This document shows positions 1-6,223 of a DNA stretch of 7,538 bases, piece after piece. The stretch's first letter is position 1. Every line of letters starts with the position of its first letter. Made by a program: the position numbers and the translations under genes. Below the pieces are notes generated by a model, which did no database searches, was not told the origin of the DNA, and saw only the letters and a program-made list of their open reading frames with translations. Origin of the DNA: JBFLVN01 sp040758475 (GTDB lineage Bacteria; JAGRBM01); the NCBI GenBank assembly GCA_040758475.1, contig JBFLVN010000187.1, positions 1 through 7,538 of the forward strand, written 5' to 3'.

Positions 1-1
1 G

Positions 2-235
2 CTTCTTGGAGACCGGAACCCCACCGTCGCCAACAATCGTTCCTATCAGATGATCCGCCGCCTCTCGATCTTCATCCGGGAAGTCCAGCCCCGTTTTTCG
101 GCGCTAAGCCGGGCCCTTGGCGCGGGCGTTCAAGGGGAAATAAAGCGTGCCCGGCAGCGCGGCGAGCTTCCCCAGCAGGAGCGCCGCCGGGCCTCCGGCA
201 AGAGCGCCCTCGAATTGGTGGACGAAAATCACTGA
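2..235 (+). CDS. 3' end of an unidentified protein gene (5'-truncated by the window edge)
   Basis: An open frame enters from the left edge and ends at TGA 233-235, giving 77 visible residues. An internal ATG at 50 exists, but the frame is open upstream of it, so I read this as a C-terminus rather than a 61-residue gene. Codon composition looks coding: by hand count about three quarters of third positions are G or C, while second positions are much less GC-rich. The product is strongly basic and probably helical, with an arginine-rich stretch (GELPQQERRR) close to the C-terminus. The helix followed by a GELP-like turn faintly recalls the effector domain of TetR-type regulators, but I recognise no motif and do not assign a function. 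The antisense frame, in exact codon register, is also open and is taken as a shadow. Being upstream of and co-directional with the kinase, it could share a transcript with it across the 123-base gap. Confidence 0.5.
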   Translation, partial: LLGDRNPTVANNRSYQMIRRLSIFIREVQPRFSALSRALGAGVQGEIKRARQRGELPQQERRRASGKSALELVDENH

Positions 236-317
236 GCCCTTCTGCAGGGCGTTCTGAAGGGTTACTGATGGGTTTCCTTTTGAGAACGCGAAGAGAACGG
301 TTTTCTCGCCGTGTTTC

Positions 318-346
318 TTTATCCACGGGAGAACAAGAGTTAAAAT
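318..346 (+). promoter_or_regulatory. Weak candidate sigma-70-type promoter upstream of the hybrid histidine kinase
   Basis: TAAAAT at 341-346 matches the -10 consensus TATAAT at five of six bases. A 17-base spacer precedes it, with the poor -35 match TTTATC at 318-323 (three of six). A start point near 352-354 would leave almost no leader before the ATG at 359, but about 30 bases before the alternative GTG start at 383, so the promoter and the start-codon choice bear on each other. The rest of the gap (236-358) contains a short perfect inverted repeat (GCCCT-tctgc-AGGGC, 236-250) just after the previous stop codon, without a T-tract, and a small GAGAA/TTCTC repeat at 293-307. Neither is a convincing terminator. 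Confidence 0.25.
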
Positions 347-358
347 TGAGCCAGTGGG

Positions 359-2305
359 ATGGGCGGGTTCCGAGGCCCCTGTGTGACGGAACGCGCCGCC
401 CCTCAAAGTGGTTCTCTGGTCCCGCTCAGGGAGCGCTTTAGCGACCTGCTCAGCTGGCCCCAGGTCGACCTGGGCCTTCTCGTCGCCGCCACGACTTTCT
501 CTTTTCCGGCGGCTTTCGCCTTGGCAGGCCATCTGGTTTTGTGGCGGCCCGCCATCGCTCCTTACGTCGATCTTTACTATCTGCGCGGTTTCCTGGTCTT
601 TCTTTGGTCTTTCGCGGCTTGGTGGGTACTCATGTTCGCATGGGGCCTTTGGCTCCGGCGGTCCTATAAAAAGTACGCTCCCTATCGTCACGCGACGCTC
701 TATTCCTGGTTCTGGGGGTGGGCGGGTGTCGCCTATTCGATCGGCCAGTTCACTACTCCGGCATGGCTCATTTTCATCGGGCTCGCCATCGTTGCTGTCA
801 TCTTCGTTCCATTCCGGGAAGTCCTCATCGCCTATTCTTCGGCCATCGGAGGACTTTTGCTATCGGCGGCCCTGGAGGCTGCCGGAATCCTCCGGTACGC
901 TCCTCTTTTCCATTCCTCGCCCTTCCAAGGCGGAAAATTATCCGGTTGGTGGGGTTGGATCACGGGTGTTTCCGCCCTTCTTTTTTCGGCGACGGTCTTT
1001 TTGGCCGTTTCCTTGCTCGTCGCTCGCTGGAAGGACCGGGAAACCGCCCTGGCCTTGGCCCACGACCGCCTGGCGACGCTCAATAACGAACTCGAGCGGC
1101 GCGTGGAAGATCGCTCCCGGGATTTGCTGGCCGTGCAAGAGCGCTTGCAGGAATCCCAGAAGATGGAAGCCATCGGCCGCCTGGCGGGGGGCGTGGCTCA
1201 CGATTTCAATAACCTTCTCATGGTGATCTCGGGATATGCCGACGTCTTGGCGAGGCGAATGCGGTTGGAGAGGACGACGCCCTGGGAGCTTGGAGAAATC
1301 AAGAAGGCCAGTGAACGGGCCACCTCTCTCGTCCAACAGCTCCTGGCTTACAGCCGGCGTCAAATATTGAAACTACGAGTCATTGAGCTGAACTCTCTGG
1401 TTCGGGAAATAGAAAGGATGCTGCCGCGCCTCCTGGGTGAAGACATTCAAATGGAAATTCATTTGCCAGCGAATCCGATTTCCGTGAAAGCCGATCCAAC
1501 TCAACTCCATCAAGTTCTTCTCAATCTTGCGGTCAATGCGCGCGATGCGATGCCATTGGGGGGGATGCTGGCGATCACGTTGAGTACCGTGGAGTTCGAA
1601 CGGGAGCAGGACATCGGAGGAAATCTGATGCCCGCTGGTTCCTACGCCGTTATCGAGGTGAAAGACACGGGCATTGGAATGGATGCCGAAACAAAAGCGC
1701 GGATTTTCGAGCCTTTTTACACTACGAAGGGTCTTGGCAAAGGAACGGGGCTTGGGCTTTCGACGGTACACGGGATTGTTACTCAAAGCGGTGGGGCCAT
1801 CGCGGTGGAGACAGCTCCCGGCCGGGGAACGGTTTTCCGGGTTTTTCTTCCGCATGCTGGCACTTTGACGTCCATTGAAGATGTATCCGTGGCGATTTCG
1901 CCACTTCGAGTAAGTGTTTCCAGAACTGTTCTTCTGGTCGAAGATGATTCGGCGCTCCGGACCTTCCTGCGGAAAGCAATGGAAGATGCTGGCCTTGAAG
2001 TTTTTGAGGCCTCCAACGCCGCTGAGGCGCTGGAAATCAGTCAGAACCGAAAACAGTCTATCGATTTGCTGATTACGGATGTCGTCCTGCCGAAACTGAG
2101 CGGCCGGGAACTAGCCGAAGAGCTTGCGCTCGTTCATCCGGAAACGCAGGTGCTGTTCATGTCTGGCTACACGGACGATCAGATCTTGCTTCGGGGGGTA
2201 TCGGCTAGGGAGGTGCGGTTTCTTCAAAAACCGTTCGCGATTTATGACCTTATCGCGAAAGTAGGAGAAATCCTGGAATTGGAAATGAAAGCGGCAAACG
2301 CTTAA
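359..2305 (+). CDS. Membrane-bound hybrid sensor histidine kinase with C-terminal receiver domain
   Basis: This 648-residue protein should sense a signal at the inner membrane, autophosphorylate on a histidine and pass phosphate to its own receiver. About residues 38-222 hold five or six hydrophobic segments (for example 38-60, 75-98, 135-150, 157-177 and 200-222) joined by short loops, so there is no large periplasmic sensor domain. A charged, probable coiled-coil linker covers about 225-268. HisKA follows, with the phosphoacceptor H281 in the H-box HDFNN. The HATPase domain shows the N-box (N389-N393, NLAVN), G1 DTGIG at 436-440, F-box EPFYTTK at 451-457 and G2 GKGTGLGLS at 460-468. The receiver (about 522-640) has acidic residues D529/D530, phosphoacceptor D574 (LITDVVLP), S602 and K624. 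All catalytic residues are present, so it looks active. No PAS, HAMP or HPt domain is visible, so an external HPt or regulator is expected. The start is uncertain: ATG 359 has little Shine-Dalgarno, whereas GTG 383 follows GAGG (369-372) at a suitable distance. The natural signal is unknown. Confidence 0.95.
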   Translation: MGGFRGPCVTERAAPQSGSLVPLRERFSDLLSWPQVDLGLLVAATTFSFPAAFALAGHLVLWRPAIAPYVDLYYLRGFLVFLWSFAAWWVLMFAWGLWLRRSYKKYAPYRHATLYSWFWGWAGVAYSIGQFTTPAWLIFIGLAIVAVIFVPFREVLIAYSSAIGGLLLSAALEAAGILRYAPLFHSSPFQGGKLSGWWGWITGVSALLFSATVFLAVSLLVARWKDRETALALAHDRLATLNNELERRVEDRSRDLLAVQERLQESQKMEAIGRLAGGVAHDFNNLLMVISGYADVLARRMRLERTTPWELGEIKKASERATSLVQQLLAYSRRQILKLRVIELNSLVREIERMLPRLLGEDIQMEIHLPANPISVKADPTQLHQVLLNLAVNARDAMPLGGMLAITLSTVEFEREQDIGGNLMPAGSYAVIEVKDTGIGMDAETKARIFEPFYTTKGLGKGTGLGLSTVHGIVTQSGGAIAVETAPGRGTVFRVFLPHAGTLTSIEDVSVAISPLRVSVSRTVLLVEDDSALRTFLRKAMEDAGLEVFEASNAAEALEISQNRKQSIDLLITDVVLPKLSGRELAEELALVHPETQVLFMSGYTDDQILLRGVSAREVRFLQKPFAIYDLIAKVGEILELEMKAANA

Positions 2306-2323
2306 AGAAAACGCCTGTCCGCT
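2306..2323. other. 18-base gap between convergent genes
   Basis: The stop codon of the hybrid kinase (TAA 2303-2305) and that of the PilZ gene (TAA 2324-2326, read on the minus strand) are separated by 18 bases. A weak five-pair stem with one G-U pair (GTCCG at 2317-2321 against CGGGC at 2329-2333) reaches into the PilZ coding end. It has no run of T on either side, so I do not call it a terminator. Transcripts from the two sides may overlap at their 3' ends. Confidence 0.5.
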
Positions 2324-2836
2324 TTAAACGGGCCTCAACCGGAAACCCTTTAATTCCGCCGCTACCAGGTCTTTGAGCGCGTCCACGGAATAACTCCGTT
2401 TGGGGAGATAGGTTTGGTGGAGGAGTTCCTGGATGGCGTCCTGGCTCACGTCCGCCCGGGATAGCTCGAACTGGAGCTTGCGGAAGGTGCGGAACATGAG
2501 CCGCACGTAGCCGTCGATCGCCTCCCGCGTGGCCAGTGGAACCGCGCCAAAATCCACGCCGAAACCCGCCTGGGTATCCGTTACGGGGTCCTGGGTGATG
2601 CGGTTGGGAAGCACGATCCGGACGATCCGGCCGCGCAGGGTTACGGGCTCGCATTCGGGAAGTTTCGTTTCGATCTTCACTTTCTCGTCCATTTCGACGG
2701 GAAGGGGGGAGAGAACGAAAGTACCGCACAGGCTCACGTCCCGGATGGTCCCTTCGTAGGAATTTCCCCGGTACTCGAACGACGCCGGGGTGAGGCATTT
2801 CACCCGCACGTACCGCCGTTCGTTGATCGTGCTCAT
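2324..2836 (-). CDS. PilZ-domain protein, probable c-di-GMP receptor
   Basis: This 170-residue soluble protein has both parts of the classic PilZ c-di-GMP signature near its N-terminus: RxxxR at R7-R11 (RRYVR) and DxSxxG at D33-G38 (DVSLCG). A GFGVDFG strand at 91-97 matches the usual end of the PilZ barrel. PilZ proteins bind cyclic di-GMP and then act on a partner, commonly to control motility, exopolysaccharide or gene expression. With the full motif present, binding is likely. About residues 102-170 form a helical C-terminal extension longer than a minimal PilZ domain, which may contact a partner. The ATG start at 2836-2834 overlaps the TGA of the upstream receiver-kinase gene in an ATGA arrangement, and no Shine-Dalgarno sequence precedes it (the upstream bases are almost all C and G without AGG). 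Translation is therefore probably coupled to the kinase gene. No output domain other than PilZ is visible. Confidence 0.9.
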   Translation of the reverse strand: MSTINERRYVRVKCLTPASFEYRGNSYEGTIRDVSLCGTFVLSPLPVEMDEKVKIETKLPECEPVTLRGRIVRIVLPNRITQDPVTDTQAGFGVDFGAVPLATREAIDGYVRLMFRTFRKLQFELSRADVSQDAIQELLHQTYLPKRSYSVDALKDLVAAELKGFRLRPV

Positions 2837-4089
2837 GCGGGGGCCGCCGGGAGTTCAAGGGTGAAAGTGGAACCCTTGCCTACTTCGCTTTCGAGGAGAA
2901 TCTTGCCACCGTGGCGGTCGACGATGCTCCGGCTCACGTGGAGCCCGAGGCCTAAGGACCCCGAACCGAATTCGATCGTGCCCGAGCTGTGGTGCATGGG
3001 GCTTCGCCCTTCGTAGAAGGGCTCGAAAATCCTCTCGTGTTCCTCTTTGGCGATGCCGATGCCCGTGTCCCGGACGAGCACCTGGGCGATGGGGGCTTTC
3101 CCCCGTGTCGTAACCGTGATCCGACCGCCGTCGGGAGTGAAACGGATGGCGTTCAGGATGAGATTGTCGAGGGCGTTTCGGATGAGGCGCCGCTCCCCTT
3201 CCACGGGGAGAGGTTCCGGGCCGATGTTCAAGGTGAAGACGTGCTTTCGCCGTTCGATGAGCGGCTGGGCGTCGCGGGAAGAATCGCGTACCACTTCCCG
3301 CAGGTCGAAGCGTTCGAGTTGCAAGGGAATGTTTTCGTGACCCGATTCGAGGGCCTGAAGGATACTTCCGGTGTTTCGATCGAGGCGCTCGAGGCTATCG
3401 CGCAGAACACCCAGGACTTGAAGGCGCTTTTCGGCGGACCAGGTGAGGTTGTTTTCCTCGAAGAGGCTTACGAACCCCCGGAGGACGGCGAGGGGTGTGT
3501 TGAGCTCGTGGGCGAGAATGAGGAGCATGTCCCCCCGCTGGGAGGTGAGTTCGATGAGGCGCTGGTGGCTCTCCTCGATCATGCGCTTTTGGGATTCGAC
3601 CTGGGCCGTGCGTTCCTGAATCTTGAGCTCTAAATCGTACGTCAGGTCCCAGAGCATCTTGTTCTGTTGTTCGGTTAACTCCTGGAGGCGCTTGTTCTCG
3701 GAGAGGATTTCGAGGTGCCGGACGGCGGCATGGATCGCCTCCCGTACGGCCTGGGGGGTGAAAGGCTTTTCGATGTACCGGAAGACGTGCCCCTTGTTGA
3801 TGGCCTGGGCGAGGGCCTCCGTGTTGGGCTCGGCCGTCATGAGGAGCCGGATCATGTCGGGGTACTTTTCCCGGACGTGATCCAGAAGCTCGGTCCCGAG
3901 CATCCCCGGCAGCATGTTGTCGGTCAAAATGAGGTCGGCGGGCTCCTCGGCCAGGACTGCCAAAGCCTGCTCGGCGCTCTCGGCCGTAAGGACCTGGTGC
4001 CGGTCCCGGCGCAGAAGGGCGTCGAGCATCCGGAGAACCGAAGTCTCGTCATCGACGATCAGAATGGAGTAGGGCCGCGCCCCTTCCAT
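2833..4089 (-). CDS. Soluble receiver-histidine kinase fusion protein
   Basis: This 418-residue protein has no membrane segment and reads as a cytoplasmic signalling node. The N-terminal receiver (about 7-125) has D13/D14, phosphoacceptor D57 (LILTDNMLP), T85 and K108 (IEKPF). Its segment INKGHVFRYIEKPF resembles receivers of the RpfG/HD-GYP response-regulator type. A coiled-coil linker runs from about 125 to 182. HisKA carries H194 in LAHELNTPL, and the HATPase domain has N309/N313 (DNLILN), G1 DTGIG at 341-345, F-box FEPFY at 355-359 and G2 GSGSLGLGL at about 375-383. Residues MHHSSGTIEF at 365-374 lie between F-box and G2, where many REC-kinases carry an insert of similar type. All catalytic residues are present. 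I chose ATG 4089 over an in-frame TTG at 4113, because the extra eight residues show no domain and the ATG has G-rich bases upstream (minus strand, 4103-4099). Its output is likely another regulator, or control of the PilZ protein encoded directly downstream; this is inferred only from the coupling. The input may be phosphotransfer from another kinase. Confidence 0.93.
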   Translation of the reverse strand: MEGARPYSILIVDDETSVLRMLDALLRRDRHQVLTAESAEQALAVLAEEPADLILTDNMLPGMLGTELLDHVREKYPDMIRLLMTAEPNTEALAQAINKGHVFRYIEKPFTPQAVREAIHAAVRHLEILSENKRLQELTEQQNKMLWDLTYDLELKIQERTAQVESQKRMIEESHQRLIELTSQRGDMLLILAHELNTPLAVLRGFVSLFEENNLTWSAEKRLQVLGVLRDSLERLDRNTGSILQALESGHENIPLQLERFDLREVVRDSSRDAQPLIERRKHVFTLNIGPEPLPVEGERRLIRNALDNLILNAIRFTPDGGRITVTTRGKAPIAQVLVRDTGIGIAKEEHERIFEPFYEGRSPMHHSSGTIEFGSGSLGLGLHVSRSIVDRHGGKILLESEVGKGSTFTLELPAAPA

Positions 4090-4173
4090 GACGCCTGACC
4101 CCCGGTGTGCCAAATGGCGGTGGATCGCGTAAGCTCAAGGTATCACGGCCCTTTCGGGCGGAGCAAGGAAACG
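4090..4173. promoter_or_regulatory. Divergent intergenic region between the REC-kinase/PilZ operon and the recycling operon
   Basis: These 84 bases must contain the 5' ends, and probably the promoters, of two operons running in opposite directions. I find no good -35/-10 pair on either strand; the best on the minus strand is a TTGAGC (4138-4133) followed 17 bases later by a poor ATTTGG. On the plus strand, GGAG (4160-4163) and AAGGA (4165-4169) lie just before the ATG at 4174 and are the likely ribosome binding site of the carboxypeptidase gene. No clear operator palindrome was seen. Confidence 0.4.
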
Positions 4174-5082
4174 ATGCGCAAAGGCAAATCCTTGGACTTG
4201 GGCGGGCGCGTGGCGCTCGTCGCTCCGTGCGGCCCTCTCCGGCGGGACCGGCTTCCCGCCGTGCGGCGGCTTCTCGAATCCAAGGGGTACGAAATGCGCT
4301 CTTTCCTGCCGGGCAGGCCCCTCCCTTATCTGGCGGGGAAAGACGAAGAACGCCGGCGGCTTTTCCTTTCGGCTTGGAAGAACCCGGGGGTGGGGTTCCT
4401 TCTCGTGGCGCGGGGCGGGTACGGCGCCTCCCGCACGCTCGAAGGTTTTTCGGCCCGGGATTTCGCGAAGGGGGAGCCCAAGCTCCTCTGCGGCTTTTCG
4501 GACGTAACCGCTCTTCTTAATTTCCTCGCGGATCGGGCGAAGGTGATTTGCCTTCACGGCCCCAACGCCTCGGGCCTCTTGATGGCGAGCCCGGCGACGA
4601 AAAATTCCTTCTGGCGCGCGGTTATCGGAAAAACGGGGAAGGGAAGTGTTCTTGCCCGCGGCTTGAAAGCCAGCGGCCCCTCGGTGACGGGGCGCCTTGC
4701 GGGCGGGAACCTTACGGTCCTTGCCTCGCTCGTGGGGACGCCCTTCGAAGTCCCGCTCGCGGGGAAAATTCTTTTCCTCGAAGACGTGAACGAAGACCTC
4801 TATCGCCTCGATCGGTCGCTCACGCAGCTACGTCAGGGAGGCGATCTTGGAAAGGTCCGCGCCGTGGTGCTCGGCTCTTTCCACGACGGTCGGAACCGGA
4901 AAATCCCGCCTTCGAAAATGGCCGCGCTCGTGGCCGACCGGCTCCCTCTCCGGGTTCCCATCGCGACCGGCCTTGCCGTGGGACATTACGGGACGAATCT
5001 GACGCTTCCGGTGGGTGCCAAGGTGCGACTTAATTCCAGGAACGGAACGCTCGTGCTTCTCGAAGACGTGGTGAAAAACTGA
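4174..5082 (+). CDS. ldcA: LD-carboxypeptidase, peptidase family S66 (LdcA-like)
   Basis: Family S66 enzymes are cytoplasmic serine peptidases that remove the terminal D-alanine from murein tetrapeptides (L-Ala-gamma-D-Glu-mDAP-D-Ala), giving the tripeptide that can be recycled. The 302-residue length and the motif order fit. ALVAPCGP comes near the start, then ARGGYGASR (about 79-87). The nucleophile is S109 in CGFSDVT, and the probable triad Glu is E203 in LFLEDV. The triad His is H271 in GHYGTNLTLPVGA. The spacing is close to the triad of E. coli LdcA (Ser106, Glu200, His270). There is no signal peptide, consistent with the cytosol. The ATG at 4174 is preferred over an in-frame GTG at 4105 because the domain begins at once after it and it follows GGAG/AAGGA; the upstream extension would also run into the divergent promoter region. 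It is the first gene of the three-gene operon and ends 2 bases before the serine hydrolase start. Some S66 proteins instead cleave modified peptides such as microcin C (MccF type), but the neighbouring mpl favours the murein role. Confidence 0.92.
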   Translation: MRKGKSLDLGGRVALVAPCGPLRRDRLPAVRRLLESKGYEMRSFLPGRPLPYLAGKDEERRRLFLSAWKNPGVGFLLVARGGYGASRTLEGFSARDFAKGEPKLLCGFSDVTALLNFLADRAKVICLHGPNASGLLMASPATKNSFWRAVIGKTGKGSVLARGLKASGPSVTGRLAGGNLTVLASLVGTPFEVPLAGKILFLEDVNEDLYRLDRSLTQLRQGGDLGKVRAVVLGSFHDGRNRKIPPSKMAALVADRLPLRVPIATGLAVGHYGTNLTLPVGAKVRLNSRNGTLVLLEDVVKN

Positions 5083-5084
5083 CC

Positions 5085-6206
5085 ATGCCCGGTGTTTCCC
5101 CGTTCGAGTGGATCATTCAAGAAGGTTTCTCCCAGAAACTTTTTCCTGGCTGCGCGGCTTCGGTGATTTTGCGGGGGGAGGTGGCCCGGCGGGTTTGCGT
5201 GGGGAAATTGGGCTACGACGAACACGGCGGCCCTTGGGGGGAGGTGACGCCGGAGACGGTTTACGACCTGGCATCTCTTACGAAGCCGCTCGCGGGGGCC
5301 GTTCTTTCAGGGATTTTTCTCGAACAGAAAAAGCTCGCTCTCGACGAGCCGGTAAAAAGGAAACTTCCCGAGCTTGAAGGATCGGCGCAAGGAGAAGTGA
5401 CGCTCCGGCAACTTCTCTCCCATTCGGCGGGGTATCCCGCATGGCGTCCTGTTTATGAAAAGCGTTTTGACGGGTGCCACTACCTCCCCCGGGGAGTTCT
5501 CCTCAGCCTCGCCATCGCCGAACCCCTGGAAGCCAGGCCCGGCGAAAAAGCGTGCTATTCCGATCTGGGATACATGCTCCTCACGGCTCTTTTGGAAAGA
5601 GTGGGCAGCACGAGGATGGACGCCGCCTTCACTCTCCGGGTGGCGTCGGCGTTATCGCTCAAGCGCACGTTTTTTATCCCGCTTCCCCGGGATGATCAGG
5701 CCCTGCCGGTTCCTTTGAAAGAGATCGCGCCCACTTCGATCTGCCCTTGGCGCGGTAGACTCCTTCACGGAGAAGTGGAGGACGACAACGCCTGGGCGCT
5801 GAGCGGCGTGGCCGCCCAAGCGGGGCTTTTTTCCTCCCTGTCCGACCTCGAGAATCTTTTTCTTCACCTTCGGAGAATTTACCGGGGCGAGCCGGGCCTT
5901 CTTCGCCCGGAAACCCTGGCGCTCTTGTGGAAGAAGGAAGATGTGCCACAGGGCACGACCTGGGCCCTGGGGTGGGATACCCCGAATCCCGTTGGTAGCC
6001 ATACGCCTTCGAGCGCAGGGGAGCGGTTCTCTCGCCGCGCCGTGGGAGCCTTGGGTTTTACGGGTACGAGCCTCTGGTACGACTTGGACCGGGACTTGGC
6101 TGTCCTTTGCCTTTCAAACCGGGTACACCCCTGCCGCGAAACGGCGGATTTGAAGCGTTTCCGCCCCGCTCTGCACGACGTAGCGGTCGAAGAATTCGGA
6201 AGATAG
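5085..6206 (+). CDS. Beta-lactamase-fold serine hydrolase (class C / penicillin-binding family), apparently cytosolic
   Basis: The 373-residue protein belongs to the beta-lactamase/transpeptidase-like family (PF00144 type). The catalytic SxxK is S64-L-T-K67 in DLASLTKPLAG. The second motif is Y158-S-D160 in CYSDLGYMLL, a common variant of YxN. The third, normally KTG or HTG, appears as FTG in GFTGTS (324-329). LSHSAGYP (111-118) and the EDDNAWALSGVAAQAGLF stretch (232-249) are also typical of this family. The N-terminus (MPGVSPFEWIIQ...) has no signal peptide or lipobox and no membrane segment is seen, so it probably acts in the cytoplasm, unlike most relatives. ATG 5085 lies 2 bases after the ldcA stop, with hardly any Shine-Dalgarno, suggesting coupled translation. 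Between ldcA and mpl it may be a DD-carboxypeptidase or another hydrolase acting on muropeptides. Esterase or amidase activity on other substrates is equally possible from sequence alone. A role in antibiotic resistance is unlikely if it is cytosolic. Confidence 0.9.
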   Translation: MPGVSPFEWIIQEGFSQKLFPGCAASVILRGEVARRVCVGKLGYDEHGGPWGEVTPETVYDLASLTKPLAGAVLSGIFLEQKKLALDEPVKRKLPELEGSAQGEVTLRQLLSHSAGYPAWRPVYEKRFDGCHYLPRGVLLSLAIAEPLEARPGEKACYSDLGYMLLTALLERVGSTRMDAAFTLRVASALSLKRTFFIPLPRDDQALPVPLKEIAPTSICPWRGRLLHGEVEDDNAWALSGVAAQAGLFSSLSDLENLFLHLRRIYRGEPGLLRPETLALLWKKEDVPQGTTWALGWDTPNPVGSHTPSSAGERFSRRAVGALGFTGTSLWYDLDRDLAVLCLSNRVHPCRETADLKRFRPALHDVAVEEFGR

Positions 6207-6223
6207 GCCGGTCTGAGCACACC

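Noticed and set aside
236..250. Short inverted repeat GCCCT-tctgc-AGGGC immediately after the first stop codon, as a terminator
   Set aside because: The stem has only five pairs and is followed by GTTCTG, not a T-run, so intrinsic termination is not supported.
104..691. Antisense open frame of 195 residues opposite the left-edge gene and the kinase start
   Set aside because: Its codons are in register with the plus-strand frame at 2-235, whose third-position GC bias supports the plus strand. Its upstream half is low-complexity, charged translation lying opposite the membrane domain of the kinase.
2989..3633. Plus-strand open frame of 214 residues inside the receiver-kinase gene
   Set aside because: It is antisense to the HisKA and HATPase coding region, which carries all its catalytic motifs on the minus strand. 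The translation has no family resemblance.
4090..4173. Longer starts for both divergent genes (TTG 4113 on minus, GTG 4105 on plus) giving overlapping 5' ends
   Set aside because: The added residues show no domain content, the codons are rare start codons, and internal ATGs at 4089 and 4174 fit the domain boundaries; the latter has a good ribosome binding site.
5085..6206. Interpretation of the serine hydrolase as an antibiotic-resistance beta-lactamase
   Set aside because: There is no signal peptide, the KTG motif is FTG, and the gene sits in a murein recycling operon; these point to a housekeeping hydrolase.
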